Shown: positions 36,742 through 47,841, numbered from the stretch's first letter. The stretch is DNA of 64,000 bases from Rhodococcus sp. 14-2470-1b (GCF_002259415.1 NZ_NPFY01000013.1:1-64000), one strand, 5' to 3'. Made by a program: numbers and translations. The notes: generated by a model from the letters alone, not told the origin.

Positions 36742-36898
36742 GTCGAACGCGGCGGCGTTCGAACACTGTTGGAAAACTCGCCTCGAATGTTGCCCCGGTC
36801 ATTGTCCGTGCGACACACTGCGCGGTGCGCCAGTATGGCAGAGTGAGGTGCTCGAGGCCCTTCTAGGCCGTCGGGTGGGTCGTTCGAAGGGGAGCCTT

Positions 36899-39800
36899 GT
36901 GCGCGAGGATTCGGATGAAACCGTGCCGACATTGCGGGTGATCGTTGTCGGTAGTTCAGCTGGTGGGCTCGACGCTCTGACGTCGATGCTCGGAGTAGTC
37001 GAGGTGGGCCTTGGCTGGTGCGTAGTGGTAGCCCAACACATGGCGCCGACAGAGGCCAGCGAGCTTGCCCACATTCTCGATCGTACGACAGACCTGCAGG
37101 TCGTCGAAGCTGTCGACGGGGCTCCACTTCGCGCGGACACCGTTTTCATCGCGCCACCGGGCCACGACATCTTGGTCGATGGTCATCGCATCGCAATCGA
37201 AGCCCCCAGTGCGAACATTCGGCCGTGGCCCAGTATCGATCGTCTGTTCATCTCCGCGGCGCGGGCGTTCGAGGACAGGTCTGTCGCCGTCGTCCTGTCC
37301 GGTACCGGAAACGACGGAGCGTCGGGAGTCGAGGCCGTCGAGTCAGCCGGCGGTCTCGTTGCGGTACAAGAACTGGCAACAGCGGCCTTCGAGCCGATGC
37401 CGGCGGCCACATTTGCAACTGGATCGGTGGATATCGAGGCACCGGCGCAGGACATCCCCCGTGAACTGAAGCGCTACCTCGACAACAACACACTGATGGA
37501 CTACGGCGGTTCACTCACAGATGACCTCGCCGATACCGTCCATCTCGGTCCGGCGCACCTCGACGACATTCTCGAGGCATTGCACGCAGAGACCGGACTC
37601 GACTTCTCGGGATACAAGACCTCGACACTGGAACGTCAAATCGCCCGGCGACAAAGACTTCTGAACATCGGAAGCGCGAGCTCGTATGCCACGCTTCTGC
37701 GTGATGCTCCCACCGAGGCATCGGCACTGTCGAGGGCGCTTCTCGTGACCGTGACGGCGTTCTTTCGTGACCGGGATGTCTGGGACGGTATCCGCGAGCA
37801 TCTACGCACAGCCGTCGAAGCATCGGGATCCGATCAGGTCCGAATTTGGGTGCCCGGCTGCGCAAGTGGTCAAGAGTCCTACACAATAGCAATGCTGGCT
37901 GCGGACGTACTCGGTGTCGAAGCCGACGAACTGTCCAGTCGTGTGAAGATCTTCGCCACGGACCTCGACGAGCACGCCTTGAATGTCGCGCGAGCCGGTA
38001 AGTACCCATCGAGCGAGGCCGATGAGATTCCTGAGAATTATCGCCGCCAGTGGACGCGCATAGTCGACGGCACAGTGGAAATGCTTCCCGCGCTGCGTGA
38101 AAGCATCGTGTTCGCTCGTCACAATGTGGCGTTCGACCCGCCGTTTCCCAACCTCGATCTGATCTCCCTGCGCAACACGCTGATCTACTTTCAACCGCGA
38201 CTGCAGGAGCAAGTTCTACATCTGTGCCAGTTCGCCCTGAATCCGAAAGGGTTGCTGCTGCTCGGTCAGAGCGAACGCGTTCCACGTACCGATGAGGCGT
38301 TCACGGTCGTCGATCCCGATCGCCGCCTGTATCGCAGGCGCCAGCATCTCCGTGTGCTCGGGCTTCCACTCCGCGGAGTCTTTCCGCTCACCCGTTCACC
38401 GAAACAAGCTGAGCAGGTGGATGTTTCGACGCACACTTCCGTCGCCGATCGAGAGTTCTACCGCGACATCGTCAGATCCGTGGTGCCCGCGGCGCTTATC
38501 GTCGACGACAGGTCGATCCTCATCGAGGTGGTCGGTGATGTCGGGAAGTGGTGCACGATAAGCGAAGGCGTACACAGTGGCAGTGTCGTCGACCTTCTGA
38601 AGGAGCAATACCGCGCGACGGTTCGTGCCATGCTCAGCCAAGTTCAGCACAGTGCCCCGAAAGCGACGACCCGAACGATTCGATCCGACGAGGCAACTAC
38701 CCGGATATCGGTCACCCGGATCGGCTCCTCCCTTGCCGACGGCAGCGGCGATGGCGCGATTGTTGCCTTCGACTCCGAACCGGTCCTTCACGTCGGCCTG
38801 GATCCGGAAACAGTCGGTACTGCAGTAGATTTCAGCGACGAACTCGAGACCGTCTACGACGCACTCCAGGCGACAGTCGAGGACCTCAGCACAGCCAACG
38901 AGGAACTGCAAGCCCTGAACGAGGAACTGCAGGCATCGTCGGAGGAACTGCAGGCGTCGTCCGAGGAAGTGCAGGCGTCCAACGAAGAACTCGAAGCGAC
39001 CAACGAAGAACTGACGACGCTGAACCAAGAGCTCACAACGCGCGGAACCGAATTGACGCGTGCGAACATCGATCTGGAGAATATTCAGAGTTCCCTCACG
39101 AATGGACTGGTCCTGCTCGACAGAGACCTCCGCGTCACTCGGTTCACGCCCCTGGCGGTACGTCTGTTCTCGCTCATACCGTCGGACATCGGTCGGACTC
39201 TCAGTGCGGTCCCGACGGCCATCACCGTTCCCGGACTCGACGACGCGCTGCAGAGAACATTGGGCGGGGATTCGATACTCATCGAGCTCGAAAGCGACCA
39301 GCGTGACTTGCTGATGCAGACGCAGCCCTATCGCGGAGACAACAGCGAGATCCTCGGCGTCATCGTCGTGGTCATCGACGTCAGCGACATCACAGCCGAG
39401 CGGCGGGCGCGCGAACGGGCCTTGACCAACCTCGAAATAGTGACCGAGTCCATTCGAGAACTCGTCTGGCAACGCGACACGTCCGGAGTGTTGACCCTCC
39501 TGACCCGCCGAGTAGAGGCGCTGTACGGTCTGGACCGCACCCGTGTCCTGGCCGACCCGTCGCTTCTCCTGGCTGCAGTGCACCCCGACGATCGCGAGCG
39601 TGTAGCTGCGGTCTCCGCGTCGACGGACCAGAGTTGGCAAATTCAGTACCGAATCATCCGACCGGACGGCACGATCCGATGGATCGACGAGTCGGCCACC
39701 TACATGCAACCACCCGACGGGTCGCCGCCGGTGCGAGTGGGCAGCGCATTCGATATTTCGGAGCAGAAAGAGCTCGCGGTGCGTATCGACGGCCAAGCCA

Positions 39801-41413
39801 AGCTCATCGAGTCGCTGTTTCTCAACTCGTCCCTGGGTCTGCTCCTGGTCGACGGTCGGGGGCGGATCGAGCGGGTTAGCCCCGTGATCGAAGCCATGAC
39901 CGGATACACCGCCGACGCGATCGAAGGACGCATCCTGTCCAGTCTCATACCGTCGATTCGGCACGACAACGACAGCCGGGCACCGACGAATCGCGCGCTG
40001 GTTCGCGCTGACGGACACACTGTTCCGGCTTCTGTCGAGTTCGTCGACGGTGCCGGGGTGGGTCGATCCGTTGTCGTCGTACAGGACAGTTCGCGGTTGC
40101 GCCGTCTGAGTGCAGAGCTGGCCGCGCATGAGCAGTTCGATCAGCAGACCGGCCTGCTCACGCGCACGTTCTTTCGTGCCCGTGCCACCGATGTGGTCGC
40201 TGCGAGCAACGACCCGTCCGCGGTGCTGTGGATCGACCTCGACGGCTTCAAGGAAGTCAACGACAGGTTGGGCCATCGGAACGGTGATCTGGTTCTCGGT
40301 GTCGTCGCCCATCGTCTGAAAGGCGCAGTGCGCAAGGACAACCTGATCGGAAGGTTCGGAGGTGACGAGTTCGCAATACTGGTCAGTCGCGCAGACGATC
40401 TGGATGCTCTCGACAGTCTGGTTCACCGAATATTGAATGTCGTACGCGAGCCGATCGTCGTCGACGAGTCCCACGCCTTCGTGTCGGCGTCCATCGGAAT
40501 AGCCGTACAACCGACCGACGGCAACACAGCTGACGAGTTGCTCCACAACGCAGACGTCGCAATGTATTCGGCAAAGCAGAACGGCCGCGACCAACACGTC
40601 TACTTCACTACTGAGATGGACCGCGATGCCGACGCGCGTGCAACTGTGCGCCACCAGCTCTCAGCGGCGGTGAGATCCCGCGATTTCGAGCTGCATTACC
40701 AACCAATTCGTTCGATCGCGACCGGTGACATAGCGATGATCGAGGCTCTCGTTCGGTGGAGGCGAGACGGTGAGCTGGTCAGTGCGGGCGAATTCATCGA
40801 TATCGCGGCCGACACCGGCCAACTCCGCGCCCTCGGCCATCTCGTACTGGACTGCCTCATCGAGGACGTCGGTACACTGCACGAACGGTTCGGAACCGAC
40901 CATCCACGCGTGGCGGTCAACATGTCAGCCACTGAACTACGTGAGCGCGACCTGATGGACAGACTCCTAGGATGGCGCCCGGCAGCGGGGTTCGAGAAGA
41001 TCGTCATCGAAGTCACCGAGCAGATCACCCTCACACCCGGTGACCGAGCGTTCGGTGTTCTCACTCTTCTACAGAGACTGGGCGCAACGATCAGTATCGA
41101 CGACTTCGGTACCGGCTACTCCAATTTGGAGTTGCTCGGCCAACTCAAACCGGGGATCATCAAGATCGACCGATCGCTGACCGAACGCGCGGCCGAGGAC
41201 TCGCGGGGGGAACGCATACTCGAAGCAGCGGTAGGGCTCGCACACGCCCTCGAGACCACTGCAGTCATCGAGGGGGTAGGGGATGCGAGGTTGTCGGCTG
41301 TCGCGGTGGCATCCGGAGCCGAGTTGGCTCAGGGCTACCACCTCGGACGGCCGATGTCCCTGCCGGACATCATCGATTCGATCTCCGGTGATTTAGCGGC
41401 CGGTCCAACGTGA
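36899..41413 (+). CDS. CheB-CheR-PAS-GGDEF-EAL fusion protein
   Basis: 1504 residues. Start chosen at GTG 36899 after GGGGAG; a GTG at 36848 is possible. Order: CheB methylesterase (about 10-195; Ser in GSSAGG, His in AQHMAP, Asp in GTGNDGASG), CheR methyltransferase (about 215-500; WVPGCASGQESYTIAML, FATDLDEHAL), a long coiled coil of NEELQ-type heptads (about 650-735), PAS domains (about 740-1080), GGDEF cyclase with intact GGDEF (about 1153) and EAL phosphodiesterase (EAL at about 1281; DDFGTGYSN, QGYHLGRPM). It should make and/or degrade cyclic di-GMP in response to PAS signals. No flagellar genes are nearby. Confidence 0.93.
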   Translation: MREDSDETVPTLRVIVVGSSAGGLDALTSMLGVVEVGLGWCVVVAQHMAPTEASELAHILDRTTDLQVVEAVDGAPLRADTVFIAPPGHDILVDGHRIAIEAPSANIRPWPSIDRLFISAARAFEDRSVAVVLSGTGNDGASGVEAVESAGGLVAVQELATAAFEPMPAATFATGSVDIEAPAQDIPRELKRYLDNNTLMDYGGSLTDDLADTVHLGPAHLDDILEALHAETGLDFSGYKTSTLERQIARRQRLLNIGSASSYATLLRDAPTEASALSRALLVTVTAFFRDRDVWDGIREHLRTAVEASGSDQVRIWVPGCASGQESYTIAMLAADVLGVEADELSSRVKIFATDLDEHALNVARAGKYPSSEADEIPENYRRQWTRIVDGTVEMLPALRESIVFARHNVAFDPPFPNLDLISLRNTLIYFQPRLQEQVLHLCQFALNPKGLLLLGQSERVPRTDEAFTVVDPDRRLYRRRQHLRVLGLPLRGVFPLTRSPKQAEQVDVSTHTSVADREFYRDIVRSVVPAALIVDDRSILIEVVGDVGKWCTISEGVHSGSVVDLLKEQYRATVRAMLSQVQHSAPKATTRTIRSDEATTRISVTRIGSSLADGSGDGAIVAFDSEPVLHVGLDPETVGTAVDFSDELETVYDALQATVEDLSTANEELQALNEELQASSEELQASSEEVQASNEELEATNEELTTLNQELTTRGTELTRANIDLENIQSSLTNGLVLLDRDLRVTRFTPLAVRLFSLIPSDIGRTLSAVPTAITVPGLDDALQRTLGGDSILIELESDQRDLLMQTQPYRGDNSEILGVIVVVIDVSDITAERRARERALTNLEIVTESIRELVWQRDTSGVLTLLTRRVEALYGLDRTRVLADPSLLLAAVHPDDRERVAAVSASTDQSWQIQYRIIRPDGTIRWIDESATYMQPPDGSPPVRVGSAFDISEQKELAVRIDGQAKLIESLFLNSSLGLLLVDGRGRIERVSPVIEAMTGYTADAIEGRILSSLIPSIRHDNDSRAPTNRALVRADGHTVPASVEFVDGAGVGRSVVVVQDSSRLRRLSAELAAHEQFDQQTGLLTRTFFRARATDVVAASNDPSAVLWIDLDGFKEVNDRLGHRNGDLVLGVVAHRLKGAVRKDNLIGRFGGDEFAILVSRADDLDALDSLVHRILNVVREPIVVDESHAFVSASIGIAVQPTDGNTADELLHNADVAMYSAKQNGRDQHVYFTTEMDRDADARATVRHQLSAAVRSRDFELHYQPIRSIATGDIAMIEALVRWRRDGELVSAGEFIDIAADTGQLRALGHLVLDCLIEDVGTLHERFGTDHPRVAVNMSATELRERDLMDRLLGWRPAAGFEKIVIEVTEQITLTPGDRAFGVLTLLQRLGATISIDDFGTGYSNLELLGQLKPGIIKIDRSLTERAAEDSRGERILEAAVGLAHALETTAVIEGVGDARLSAVAVASGAELAQGYHLGRPMSLPDIIDSISGDLAAGPT

Positions 41414-41423
41414 TGTGAATCGG

Positions 41424-42494
41424 TCAGTTGAGCGCCACGAGTTCGTGCAATGTCCTCCCCGTCCGGACTTCGGTTCTACCGTTCCGGGTGACGGTGAGCT
41501 CGAAGGTCGAATCGAACCGGAAGTATCCGGGGTGTCCGACGAGTCGATACAGCAGCGGCCGGACAGCTTTGTGGCCGGCCACGGGTACGTCGCTCAGCAG
41601 ATCGTGTGCATGAACTACCGTACCGACGGTCAGTATCAGCTTCACCACGCCGGGGATCTCGATCCGAAGCCACTCCGGGTATGCGCGATTGGCGACGGCG
41701 TTGTACTTCATCGGCCCTTCCGAGACTTCCGCTTCGCCGGAGCTGAGAATCACCTCGCCCTTGTACGCCAGCATCAGCGGTCGGCTCTCGTGCGCTCCGA
41801 GTCGCTCCTTCGTTTTGACCAGTGCGTAGAGCAAGGAGTAGTCGTCGTCGTACAGGCGCCCCCAGTGCCACCGGTCGATGACGCTCTTCATGTCGCCTGC
41901 ACCCCAATTGTGGTCGGCGTACCCCCGTCCGGTGACGGTCTTCGTCTCTGCTCCGATCGTGATCGACCCCTCGACACGTGCACGGGGAGCAGCGACTACC
42001 CAACCGAATACATCGGTCCCCCCGAACAGGGTCTCGCCTTCGCCCGGCATCCAGCTGGGCAGCTCGTTGTGGAACCGTAGGTCGAACGTCACGTCCTCTT
42101 CCGAGAGCGACAGATGATGAATCGGAAGACCTTCCTGCGGGAACTCGGCCCAGGCGTGATTGGGTCCCACTCTCACATCGCATCGAGCGATCGATGCCGA
42201 GGCGTGTTTCTTGGAGTATCGCGTGAAGATCTGACGGCGGGTTCCGTCGGGCGCGTAGATCAAGATCTCGACACTGGGTTTGGCCACCAATGCCGGTTCC
42301 TCGGGCCGCCGGAGGTTGAGGAAGCCGATGATGGTGTGTCCGTCGTCGAGGTGCGCGTCGAAGTACCAGTGTTCGAAACCTGTGCGACTGCCCGGCACCG
42401 GGTGCGCGCCGTTGTGCCGCGGTTGAACTGTGGTGAGGGCGGCGTCGGCTCTGCCCGGCCCGTTCCAGGTTTCGACGATCTCGGGAGCTGTCAT
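41424..42494 (-). CDS. CrtC/AttH-like lipocalin-type hydratase family protein
   Basis: 356 residues, start at MTAPEIVETWN after CGGAG. Two lipocalin-like halves: FEHWYFDAHLDDGHTIIGFL at the start and VTGRGYADHNWGAGDMK in the middle, the G-Y-x-D-H-N-W-G motif of hydroxyneurosporene/carotenoid 1,2-hydratases and related proteins. It probably binds and modifies a hydrophobic substrate. Last gene of the hmgA operon, 35 bp after the aldehyde dehydrogenase. Confidence 0.8.
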   Translation of the reverse strand: MTAPEIVETWNGPGRADAALTTVQPRHNGAHPVPGSRTGFEHWYFDAHLDDGHTIIGFLNLRRPEEPALVAKPSVEILIYAPDGTRRQIFTRYSKKHASASIARCDVRVGPNHAWAEFPQEGLPIHHLSLSEEDVTFDLRFHNELPSWMPGEGETLFGGTDVFGWVVAAPRARVEGSITIGAETKTVTGRGYADHNWGAGDMKSVIDRWHWGRLYDDDYSLLYALVKTKERLGAHESRPLMLAYKGEVILSSGEAEVSEGPMKYNAVANRAYPEWLRIEIPGVVKLILTVGTVVHAHDLLSDVPVAGHKAVRPLLYRLVGHPGYFRFDSTFELTVTRNGRTEVRTGRTLHELVALN

Positions 42495-42529
42495 CTGTGG
42501 ATCTCCGTTTCGTGCGGTGAAGTTCGGCA

Positions 42530-44017
42530 TCACATGCTGTCGAAGCCGATGTGGACGGTCTTTTCCTCGGTGTCCCCGTCGAGTCCGGATCGGCCCAGTT
42601 CACGTCCGATACCGCTTCCTGCGCGGCCTCCCCAGGGCAGCGCTGGGTCGGGAACTCCCCACCCGTTGACCCACACCGTGCCCACACGAAGCTTCTCGAC
42701 GACGGAGTGGACGCGAGAGATGTTCTGCGAGTACACCATCGCATTGAGTCCGTAGCGCGTGTCGTTGGCGATTCGAACGGCTTCCTCGGTGGTGCGGAAT
42801 CCGATCACCGTGGCGACGGGTCCGAAGATCTCGTCGCGGGCGATGGTGAGGTCGTTGGTACCGCGGAACACCGTGGGTTGCGCGTAGAAACCGGCGCCGC
42901 GCTCACGTTTGCCGCCGCAGATCAACTGTGCGCCCTCGGATATTCCGGAATCGATGTAGCCGTCGATGCGGTCGAGTTGCTTCGCGTTGACGATGGTCCC
43001 CATCGTGGACCTGTCGTCGAACGGATCTCCGACGACAGCGCTCTCGGCCGCGGCAACGAGTCCGTCGACGACCTGGTCGATGACCGACTCGTGCGCCAGG
43101 ACTCGCGTCCCAGCGGCACATACCTGTCCCTGGTGGTAAAAATTCCCCATCGAGATCCAGGGCATCGCAGCCTCCAGATCCGCGTCCTCGAAGATCAACT
43201 GCGGTGCTTTTCCGCCGAGCTCGAGAACGAGTTTGCGGAAGCTCTCGCCCGCAAAGCTCCGAATCGACTGGCCGACAGTGGGACTTCCGGTGAAGGAGAC
43301 CTTGTCGACGCCGCCATGGCCTGCCAGGGCAGCCCCCGCAACCGGACCGAGGCCGGTGACCACGTTGAGCACCCCGTCGGGAATACCGGCTTCGGAGGCG
43401 AGCTCGGCCAGTCGCAGCGTCGACAGCGACGCGTCCTCGGCAGGCTTGACGACGGCGGTGTTCCCTGCGGCGAGGGCGGGGGCAAGCTTCCAGGCTGCGA
43501 TGAGAGCCGGGTTGTTCCACGGGGTGATCGCCGCGACGACACCGAGAGGTTGCCGTACCGTGTAGCCGAATCGTTGCTGCGGGCCGAAGTTCGGCAAGGA
43601 CATCGCCGAACCGGAGATCTTGTCGGCCCACCCGGCGAAGTGCCGGAACGCTTCGGCCGCACAGGGAATGTCGCCGCCGACGGAGTCGCGGTACAGCTTG
43701 CCCATCTCGACGGCTTCGAGTGCCGCGAGAGTCTCGGCATCGGCTTCGATCAGTGCTGCCAACCGGGTGAGGGCTTTTCCTCGTTCGGGGCCACTGGTTC
43801 GGGACCACTCGCCGTGCTCGAATTGATGGCGCGCAGAGCGAACGGCCGCGTCGACGTCCTCCTGGCCGGCCGCGGCGATCTCTGCGACCACCTCGCCGGT
43901 AGCAGGATCGGTCGAGGTGTACGTCGCACCGTCGGCGGCCCCGACACGGGCTCCACCGATGCGAAGCAGCGGCTCCGGTAGATCGAATACGGGTCGTGTG
44001 ATGTCGGCCGTGGTCAT
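42530..44017 (-). CDS. NAD(P)-dependent aldehyde dehydrogenase
   Basis: 495 residues from ATG 44017, which overlaps the hmgA stop (ATGA). [20 protein letters not shown] (cofactor), [26 protein letters not shown] (general base Glu), [15 protein letters not shown] (nucleophile Cys), EIFGPVATV. Oxidises an aldehyde to the acid; the substrate is unknown. Within the operon it probably handles an intermediate of the same pathway. Confidence 0.94.
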   Translation of the reverse strand: MTTADITRPVFDLPEPLLRIGGARVGAADGATYTSTDPATGEVVAEIAAAGQEDVDAAVRSARHQFEHGEWSRTSGPERGKALTRLAALIEADAETLAALEAVEMGKLYRDSVGGDIPCAAEAFRHFAGWADKISGSAMSLPNFGPQQRFGYTVRQPLGVVAAITPWNNPALIAAWKLAPALAAGNTAVVKPAEDASLSTLRLAELASEAGIPDGVLNVVTGLGPVAGAALAGHGGVDKVSFTGSPTVGQSIRSFAGESFRKLVLELGGKAPQLIFEDADLEAAMPWISMGNFYHQGQVCAAGTRVLAHESVIDQVVDGLVAAAESAVVGDPFDDRSTMGTIVNAKQLDRIDGYIDSGISEGAQLICGGKRERGAGFYAQPTVFRGTNDLTIARDEIFGPVATVIGFRTTEEAVRIANDTRYGLNAMVYSQNISRVHSVVEKLRVGTVWVNGWGVPDPALPWGGRAGSGIGRELGRSGLDGDTEEKTVHIGFDSM

Positions 44018-45336
44018 CGTGACTCTCCTGTGGCTGCGGAATCCTGCGAATCGAAATGTCGTTGCAAGCCGCTCCACGAGGAGTCGTAGTCCGGCTGTCG
44101 GTGTTTCGCGTTGTAGGCGAAGTCCGTCGTGATCAACGGGAGTCGTGTCTCGAACATGAACGCCAACGAGTTCTCTAACTTCTGCGGCACCAAATCTGCA
44201 CTCGATGCGGTGTCGAAGGTCTCGAGATCGGGACCGTGGGCGCCCCACATGTTGTGCAGACTCGCCCCGCCGGGGATGAATCCTTCCGCCTTGGAATCAT
44301 GTTGTCCGCGAACAAGGCCCATGAACTCGGTCATGATGTTGCGGTGGAAGTGGGGTGGTCGGAACGAATGCTCGGCAACGTTCCACCGTGGCGGGAAAAT
44401 AGCGAAGTCGACATTGGCTTGGCCGGGTCGCTCCGATGGAGAGGTGAGCACGGTGAAGATGGACGGGTCGGGATGGTCCCACCCGACGGTGCCCATCGTG
44501 TTGAAACGGTTCGTGTCGTACTTGTACGCGCTGTGCGTACCGTGCCACGCCACCACATCCAAGGGTGAGTGATCGTATTCTGCTGCCCAGAGCTGCCCAC
44601 CGAACTTCTGGATCACCTGCACCTCGTCAGTGCGATCTTCGTAGGCAGCAACGGGGTACGAGAAGTCCCGTGCGTGGGCAAGTCCGTTCGACCCGATCGG
44701 GCCGAGTTCGGGTAACGCGAAATAGGCGCCGTAGTTCTCGCAGATGTATCCGGCGGCGGAATCATCGTGCAACGACACCCGAAACTTCACCGCGCGGGCG
44801 ATCACGGCGATCTCGCCGGGTGCGACGTCGAGGAGCCCGAGTTCGGTGTGCAGCCGGAGGCCACCCGACTGCGGAACCACGAGTAGCTCACCGTCGAGGT
44901 CGGCGAAGTACCTGTCGGTCATCGACCTCGTCGCGTGATACATGTGTACCGCGATACCGTTGCGCTCCAGAACATTGCCGTTCGCGGCGATGGTGTGGAC
45001 ACCGTCGAGGAAATCAGCGTCGGGCCACGGAGTGCCGAGCGGATTCCACCGCAATCGATTGACATCGAGTATCCCGTCGGCGAGCGGAGCCGAACGGAAG
45101 AGGCCGTTGTCGATGCGCTCGAATCTCGGATGACGCGCGGACGGGTGGATTCGGTACACCCACGTGCGCCTGTTGAGCTCCCGCGGTTCGGTGAACGCCG
45201 TACCGGAGAGTTGCTCGGCGTAGAGGCCGTAGGGTGCTCGCTGCGGAGAATTCTGCCCCCAGGGTAAAGCGCCGGGGATTGCCTCGGACTGATGTTCGTT
45301 TCCGAATCCAGTGCTGTATTCCAGGTTCTCGGTCAT
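44014..45336 (-). CDS. hmgA: Homogentisate 1,2-dioxygenase
   Basis: Opens the ring of homogentisate to maleylacetoacetate, using Fe(II). 440 residues, normal for the family. N-terminus [20 protein letters not shown] is typical; iron ligands in [15 protein letters not shown] (His and Glu) and NMWGAHGPD (His). ATG at 45336 overlaps the previous stop (ATGA). No maleylacetoacetate isomerase or fumarylacetoacetase is in the window, so the pathway is either split or the enzyme acts on a related catechol-like acid. Confidence 0.95.
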   Translation of the reverse strand: MTENLEYSTGFGNEHQSEAIPGALPWGQNSPQRAPYGLYAEQLSGTAFTEPRELNRRTWVYRIHPSARHPRFERIDNGLFRSAPLADGILDVNRLRWNPLGTPWPDADFLDGVHTIAANGNVLERNGIAVHMYHATRSMTDRYFADLDGELLVVPQSGGLRLHTELGLLDVAPGEIAVIARAVKFRVSLHDDSAAGYICENYGAYFALPELGPIGSNGLAHARDFSYPVAAYEDRTDEVQVIQKFGGQLWAAEYDHSPLDVVAWHGTHSAYKYDTNRFNTMGTVGWDHPDPSIFTVLTSPSERPGQANVDFAIFPPRWNVAEHSFRPPHFHRNIMTEFMGLVRGQHDSKAEGFIPGGASLHNMWGAHGPDLETFDTASSADLVPQKLENSLAFMFETRLPLITTDFAYNAKHRQPDYDSSWSGLQRHFDSQDSAATGESR

Positions 45337-46586
45337 CGTCGCAACGCTCCCTGTGCGTCGAACTCGGCCTCCCGGCCGTCCATCTGGGCGCGGAGCCAAC
45401 TGCGCCGATGTCGATCGGCGATGCGCTCCATCCGACGTCCGGCCCTCGGAACAGTCCGCCGGACGAGCTCGAGGACAGTGATGAGGGGGAACCGGGCGAT
45501 CACGATCAGAATCCACGGAAACGTAGAGGGCATGTCGTACTTCGCACGCGTCGCCGGGCCCATGAACAGTGTGGTGTAGGCGCCGTAGATTCCGTAGTTG
45601 TATCGAGCGCGCATGCGGGCCAGTCCTTTCTGGTGCGGTCTGGGTGCGAAGCTGGCAGGAAAGGACTCGATGAGTTCCTTGCCGTGCACCCCCGCGTCGT
45701 AGCTTCGTGCTGCCGAGACCATGACAGTCATGCGGAGGGAGTCCGCGATGGTCGTCGGGAAGTTGCGCACGTCGACACCCAGCAGATGGCCCATGAACTT
45801 CTGGAAGTGCAGCAGCGCGCGAATCTCGGTCGGTGTGGTCTGCAGTCCTACCAGTCGGAGCGCCAACGCAGGCACGGTACTGCCACCCAGTAACGTCAAC
45901 ATCTGATATCCCTGGCTGATCGGGTACCCCCATTTCTCGGTGTCCCACTCCGGGTGGCCGTCGATGCGCCGTCGGACAGCAACGTGCATCACCCGTACCT
46001 TCATCGCGGTGGCGCGGCCGGTCGAGCCGATGCGCAGCAACGCTCCTGGCTCCGAGGTATCGACCCAGAACTGGCACGTTTCCAGAAAGCGCCGCAGGGC
46101 GTTGTCGCCCGCGTACCCGCCGGCGAGAGACAGCGGTGTCGCGACGGCGGCTTCGGTGTACATCTCCAGGGTGATTCCGCCTGCGACGGCGAACAACATC
46201 GTTCCCCAGCGGCGCCAGATGGCAGCGCCCTGCTCGACGAGATCGGGCCGCACCCAGTCCGGCAGCGTCTCGAACTCGTCGAAGAGCACCCGCATGCTGG
46301 CCGGCACGTCGTCGAGCGCGTCGATACCTTCCGTCAGAGCGCGTTCGAGTAGTGCTCGCCCACCCTTCGGATCGGCTGCGAACACGTCGTCGACGAAGTT
46401 CTCGGCGACCGTGTCTCCGCGAAACAGGCTGTCGCAGAACTCGGCGGCAACATCGTCACTCGGAAAGATCGACGTCCCGAACACGTGGCGCGCGGCCGCC
46501 TCGAGTCGAGCGATTCGAGGGTTGCGGCGGTGTTCCCAATACGTGAAGGCAGTCGGAACTCGCATCGCGTTCTGGGTGAGCGTCAT
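45333..46586 (-). CDS. MpaB-like (DUF2236) protein
   Basis: 417 residues, start [11 protein letters not shown] at 46586 from an ATGA overlap. All-helical haem-binding-like fold of the latex-clearing/MpaB family: [33 protein letters not shown] (His), [35 protein letters not shown]. Relatives are oxygenases that cleave rubber or remove groups from mycophenolate. It may supply an oxygenation step in this operon. Confidence 0.85.
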   Translation of the reverse strand: MTLTQNAMRVPTAFTYWEHRRNPRIARLEAAARHVFGTSIFPSDDVAAEFCDSLFRGDTVAENFVDDVFAADPKGGRALLERALTEGIDALDDVPASMRVLFDEFETLPDWVRPDLVEQGAAIWRRWGTMLFAVAGGITLEMYTEAAVATPLSLAGGYAGDNALRRFLETCQFWVDTSEPGALLRIGSTGRATAMKVRVMHVAVRRRIDGHPEWDTEKWGYPISQGYQMLTLLGGSTVPALALRLVGLQTTPTEIRALLHFQKFMGHLLGVDVRNFPTTIADSLRMTVMVSAARSYDAGVHGKELIESFPASFAPRPHQKGLARMRARYNYGIYGAYTTLFMGPATRAKYDMPSTFPWILIVIARFPLITVLELVRRTVPRAGRRMERIADRHRRSWLRAQMDGREAEFDAQGALRR

Positions 46587-47686
46587 ATGTTCTTCTCCAT
46601 CCAGGCGCCGCACTCGCCGGTGACGGTGCCGATTCCGTGCGGCTGATCGACGAGATAGTGATTGAGTTCGGGCAGTTCGACCAAGGTGGAATCAGGACTG
46701 GCATCGTGCATCGCTCGAGCATCGTCGGCGAAGGCAGCTTGGTCGCCGAGCAGCGAGACGATGAGGGTCGGTGCGTGGATCCTCGGTAGATTCTTCAACG
46801 CGTCCGCCCCGGTGTGATCCGAACTCCATGTGCTGAGCCAACTCCGCACCGACACGAATCGGGCAAGTCCGCCTGCGGCGGTGTTGGCACGTTGTGGATC
46901 TCCGTACATGCTTCCCAGCTCCCTGTCGCTGGGATCGAGCGTCAGGTCGACGAACCGAGGATCGGCGACGGTGCGGTGCACCACGAACGCGTGATCCGAA
47001 GCGCCTCGTGCGGACAGTGTGTCGAGCTCACGAATCGCCCAGTCGTCGATCCTTCTGATGCGCTCGAGCTGAGCCGCGCGATACTGCTCGACCCAGTCCC
47101 GATCCAGGGGGACAGTGCGAGAAGGGTCGTACAGGTCGAGTGCGGGGTCGGTGGAGAACGGATCCGATTCGTCGGTGACCGAGGCGTCGATCCAGTGCCT
47201 GAGGACCCTCGCACGTCCGGAATGGGCCCCGACGAGCATCAGGCCATCTGCCGGGACGAGAGGGGGACCGTCGACCTCGACGGTCTGCGTCTCCGCCTGC
47301 TCTTGGTAGTAGGTGGACAGCGAACCACCGCCGCTGAAGCCGAGAAGGATCACCTTGTCGAATCCGAGTTCGTTCTTCATCCACCGGACGCCGGATCCGA
47401 GGTCGGCGATGGCGCGTTCCATCAGTAGTGCCGGCTCGTTGGAGGTGTATCGCGTGTTGAGCCCCATGATGGGCATGCCGGCCTCGGCGAAGCCACGAAG
47501 AAGAAAGTGTGACAGGAAGTCAGAGGTGGGATGTGCGAGCAGGATCCCTACGCCGAGATCGTGGCTGTGCGGCGCAACGAAATTGGCATGCAGGGTGGGG
47601 TAATGCCGCGATAGACCTGAGTGCATCTCCACTCGGCCGTCCCGAGCTGGTTCGTACTGAATTCTCTGGAAATTGTCGACGATCAC
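46583..47686 (-). CDS. Alpha/beta hydrolase
   Basis: 367 residues, GTG start with GGAGG upstream. GILLAHPTSDFLSHF, nucleophile Ser in LLGFSGGGSLSTYY, acid near SLLGDQAAF and catalytic His in LPELNHYLVD. First gene of a five-gene operon with ATGA overlaps. Probably cleaves an ester or a carbon-carbon bond of the pathway's substrate. The promoter region holds palindromes at 47736 and 47793. Confidence 0.88.
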   Translation of the reverse strand: MIVDNFQRIQYEPARDGRVEMHSGLSRHYPTLHANFVAPHSHDLGVGILLAHPTSDFLSHFLLRGFAEAGMPIMGLNTRYTSNEPALLMERAIADLGSGVRWMKNELGFDKVILLGFSGGGSLSTYYQEQAETQTVEVDGPPLVPADGLMLVGAHSGRARVLRHWIDASVTDESDPFSTDPALDLYDPSRTVPLDRDWVEQYRAAQLERIRRIDDWAIRELDTLSARGASDHAFVVHRTVADPRFVDLTLDPSDRELGSMYGDPQRANTAAGGLARFVSVRSWLSTWSSDHTGADALKNLPRIHAPTLIVSLLGDQAAFADDARAMHDASPDSTLVELPELNHYLVDQPHGIGTVTGECGAWMEKNI

Positions 47687-47735
47687 GTCTGGGTCCGCCT
47701 CCTAGGACGAATGCGATCCGAGTCACAGAAACGTA

Positions 47736-47753
47736 CCATACTTCGAGGTATGG
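47736..47753. promoter_or_regulatory. Operator-like palindrome, site A
   Basis: CCATACTTCGAGGTATGG: perfect 6-bp arms, N6 core itself nearly symmetrical. 50 bp upstream of the hydrolase start. Confidence 0.75.
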
Positions 47754-47792
47754 ACAAGGGCGCTTTTTCTCGGGCATTCGGCTGCGGAGTAT

Positions 47793-47810
47793 CCATACTG
47801 TGTAGTACGG
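47793..47810. promoter_or_regulatory. Operator-like palindrome, site B
   Basis: CCATACTGTGTAGTACGG: same pattern with one arm mismatch, 57 bp from site A and 32 bp upstream of the Mce-associated gene. Confidence 0.65.
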
Positions 47811-47841
47811 TCGAATTTCTGCGGACCGGGAAGGTGACGAC

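Noticed and set aside
38396-40654. 752-residue minus-strand frame opposite the giant signalling gene
   Set aside because: Antisense shadow; the plus strand carries clear CheR, PAS and GGDEF motifs over the same region.
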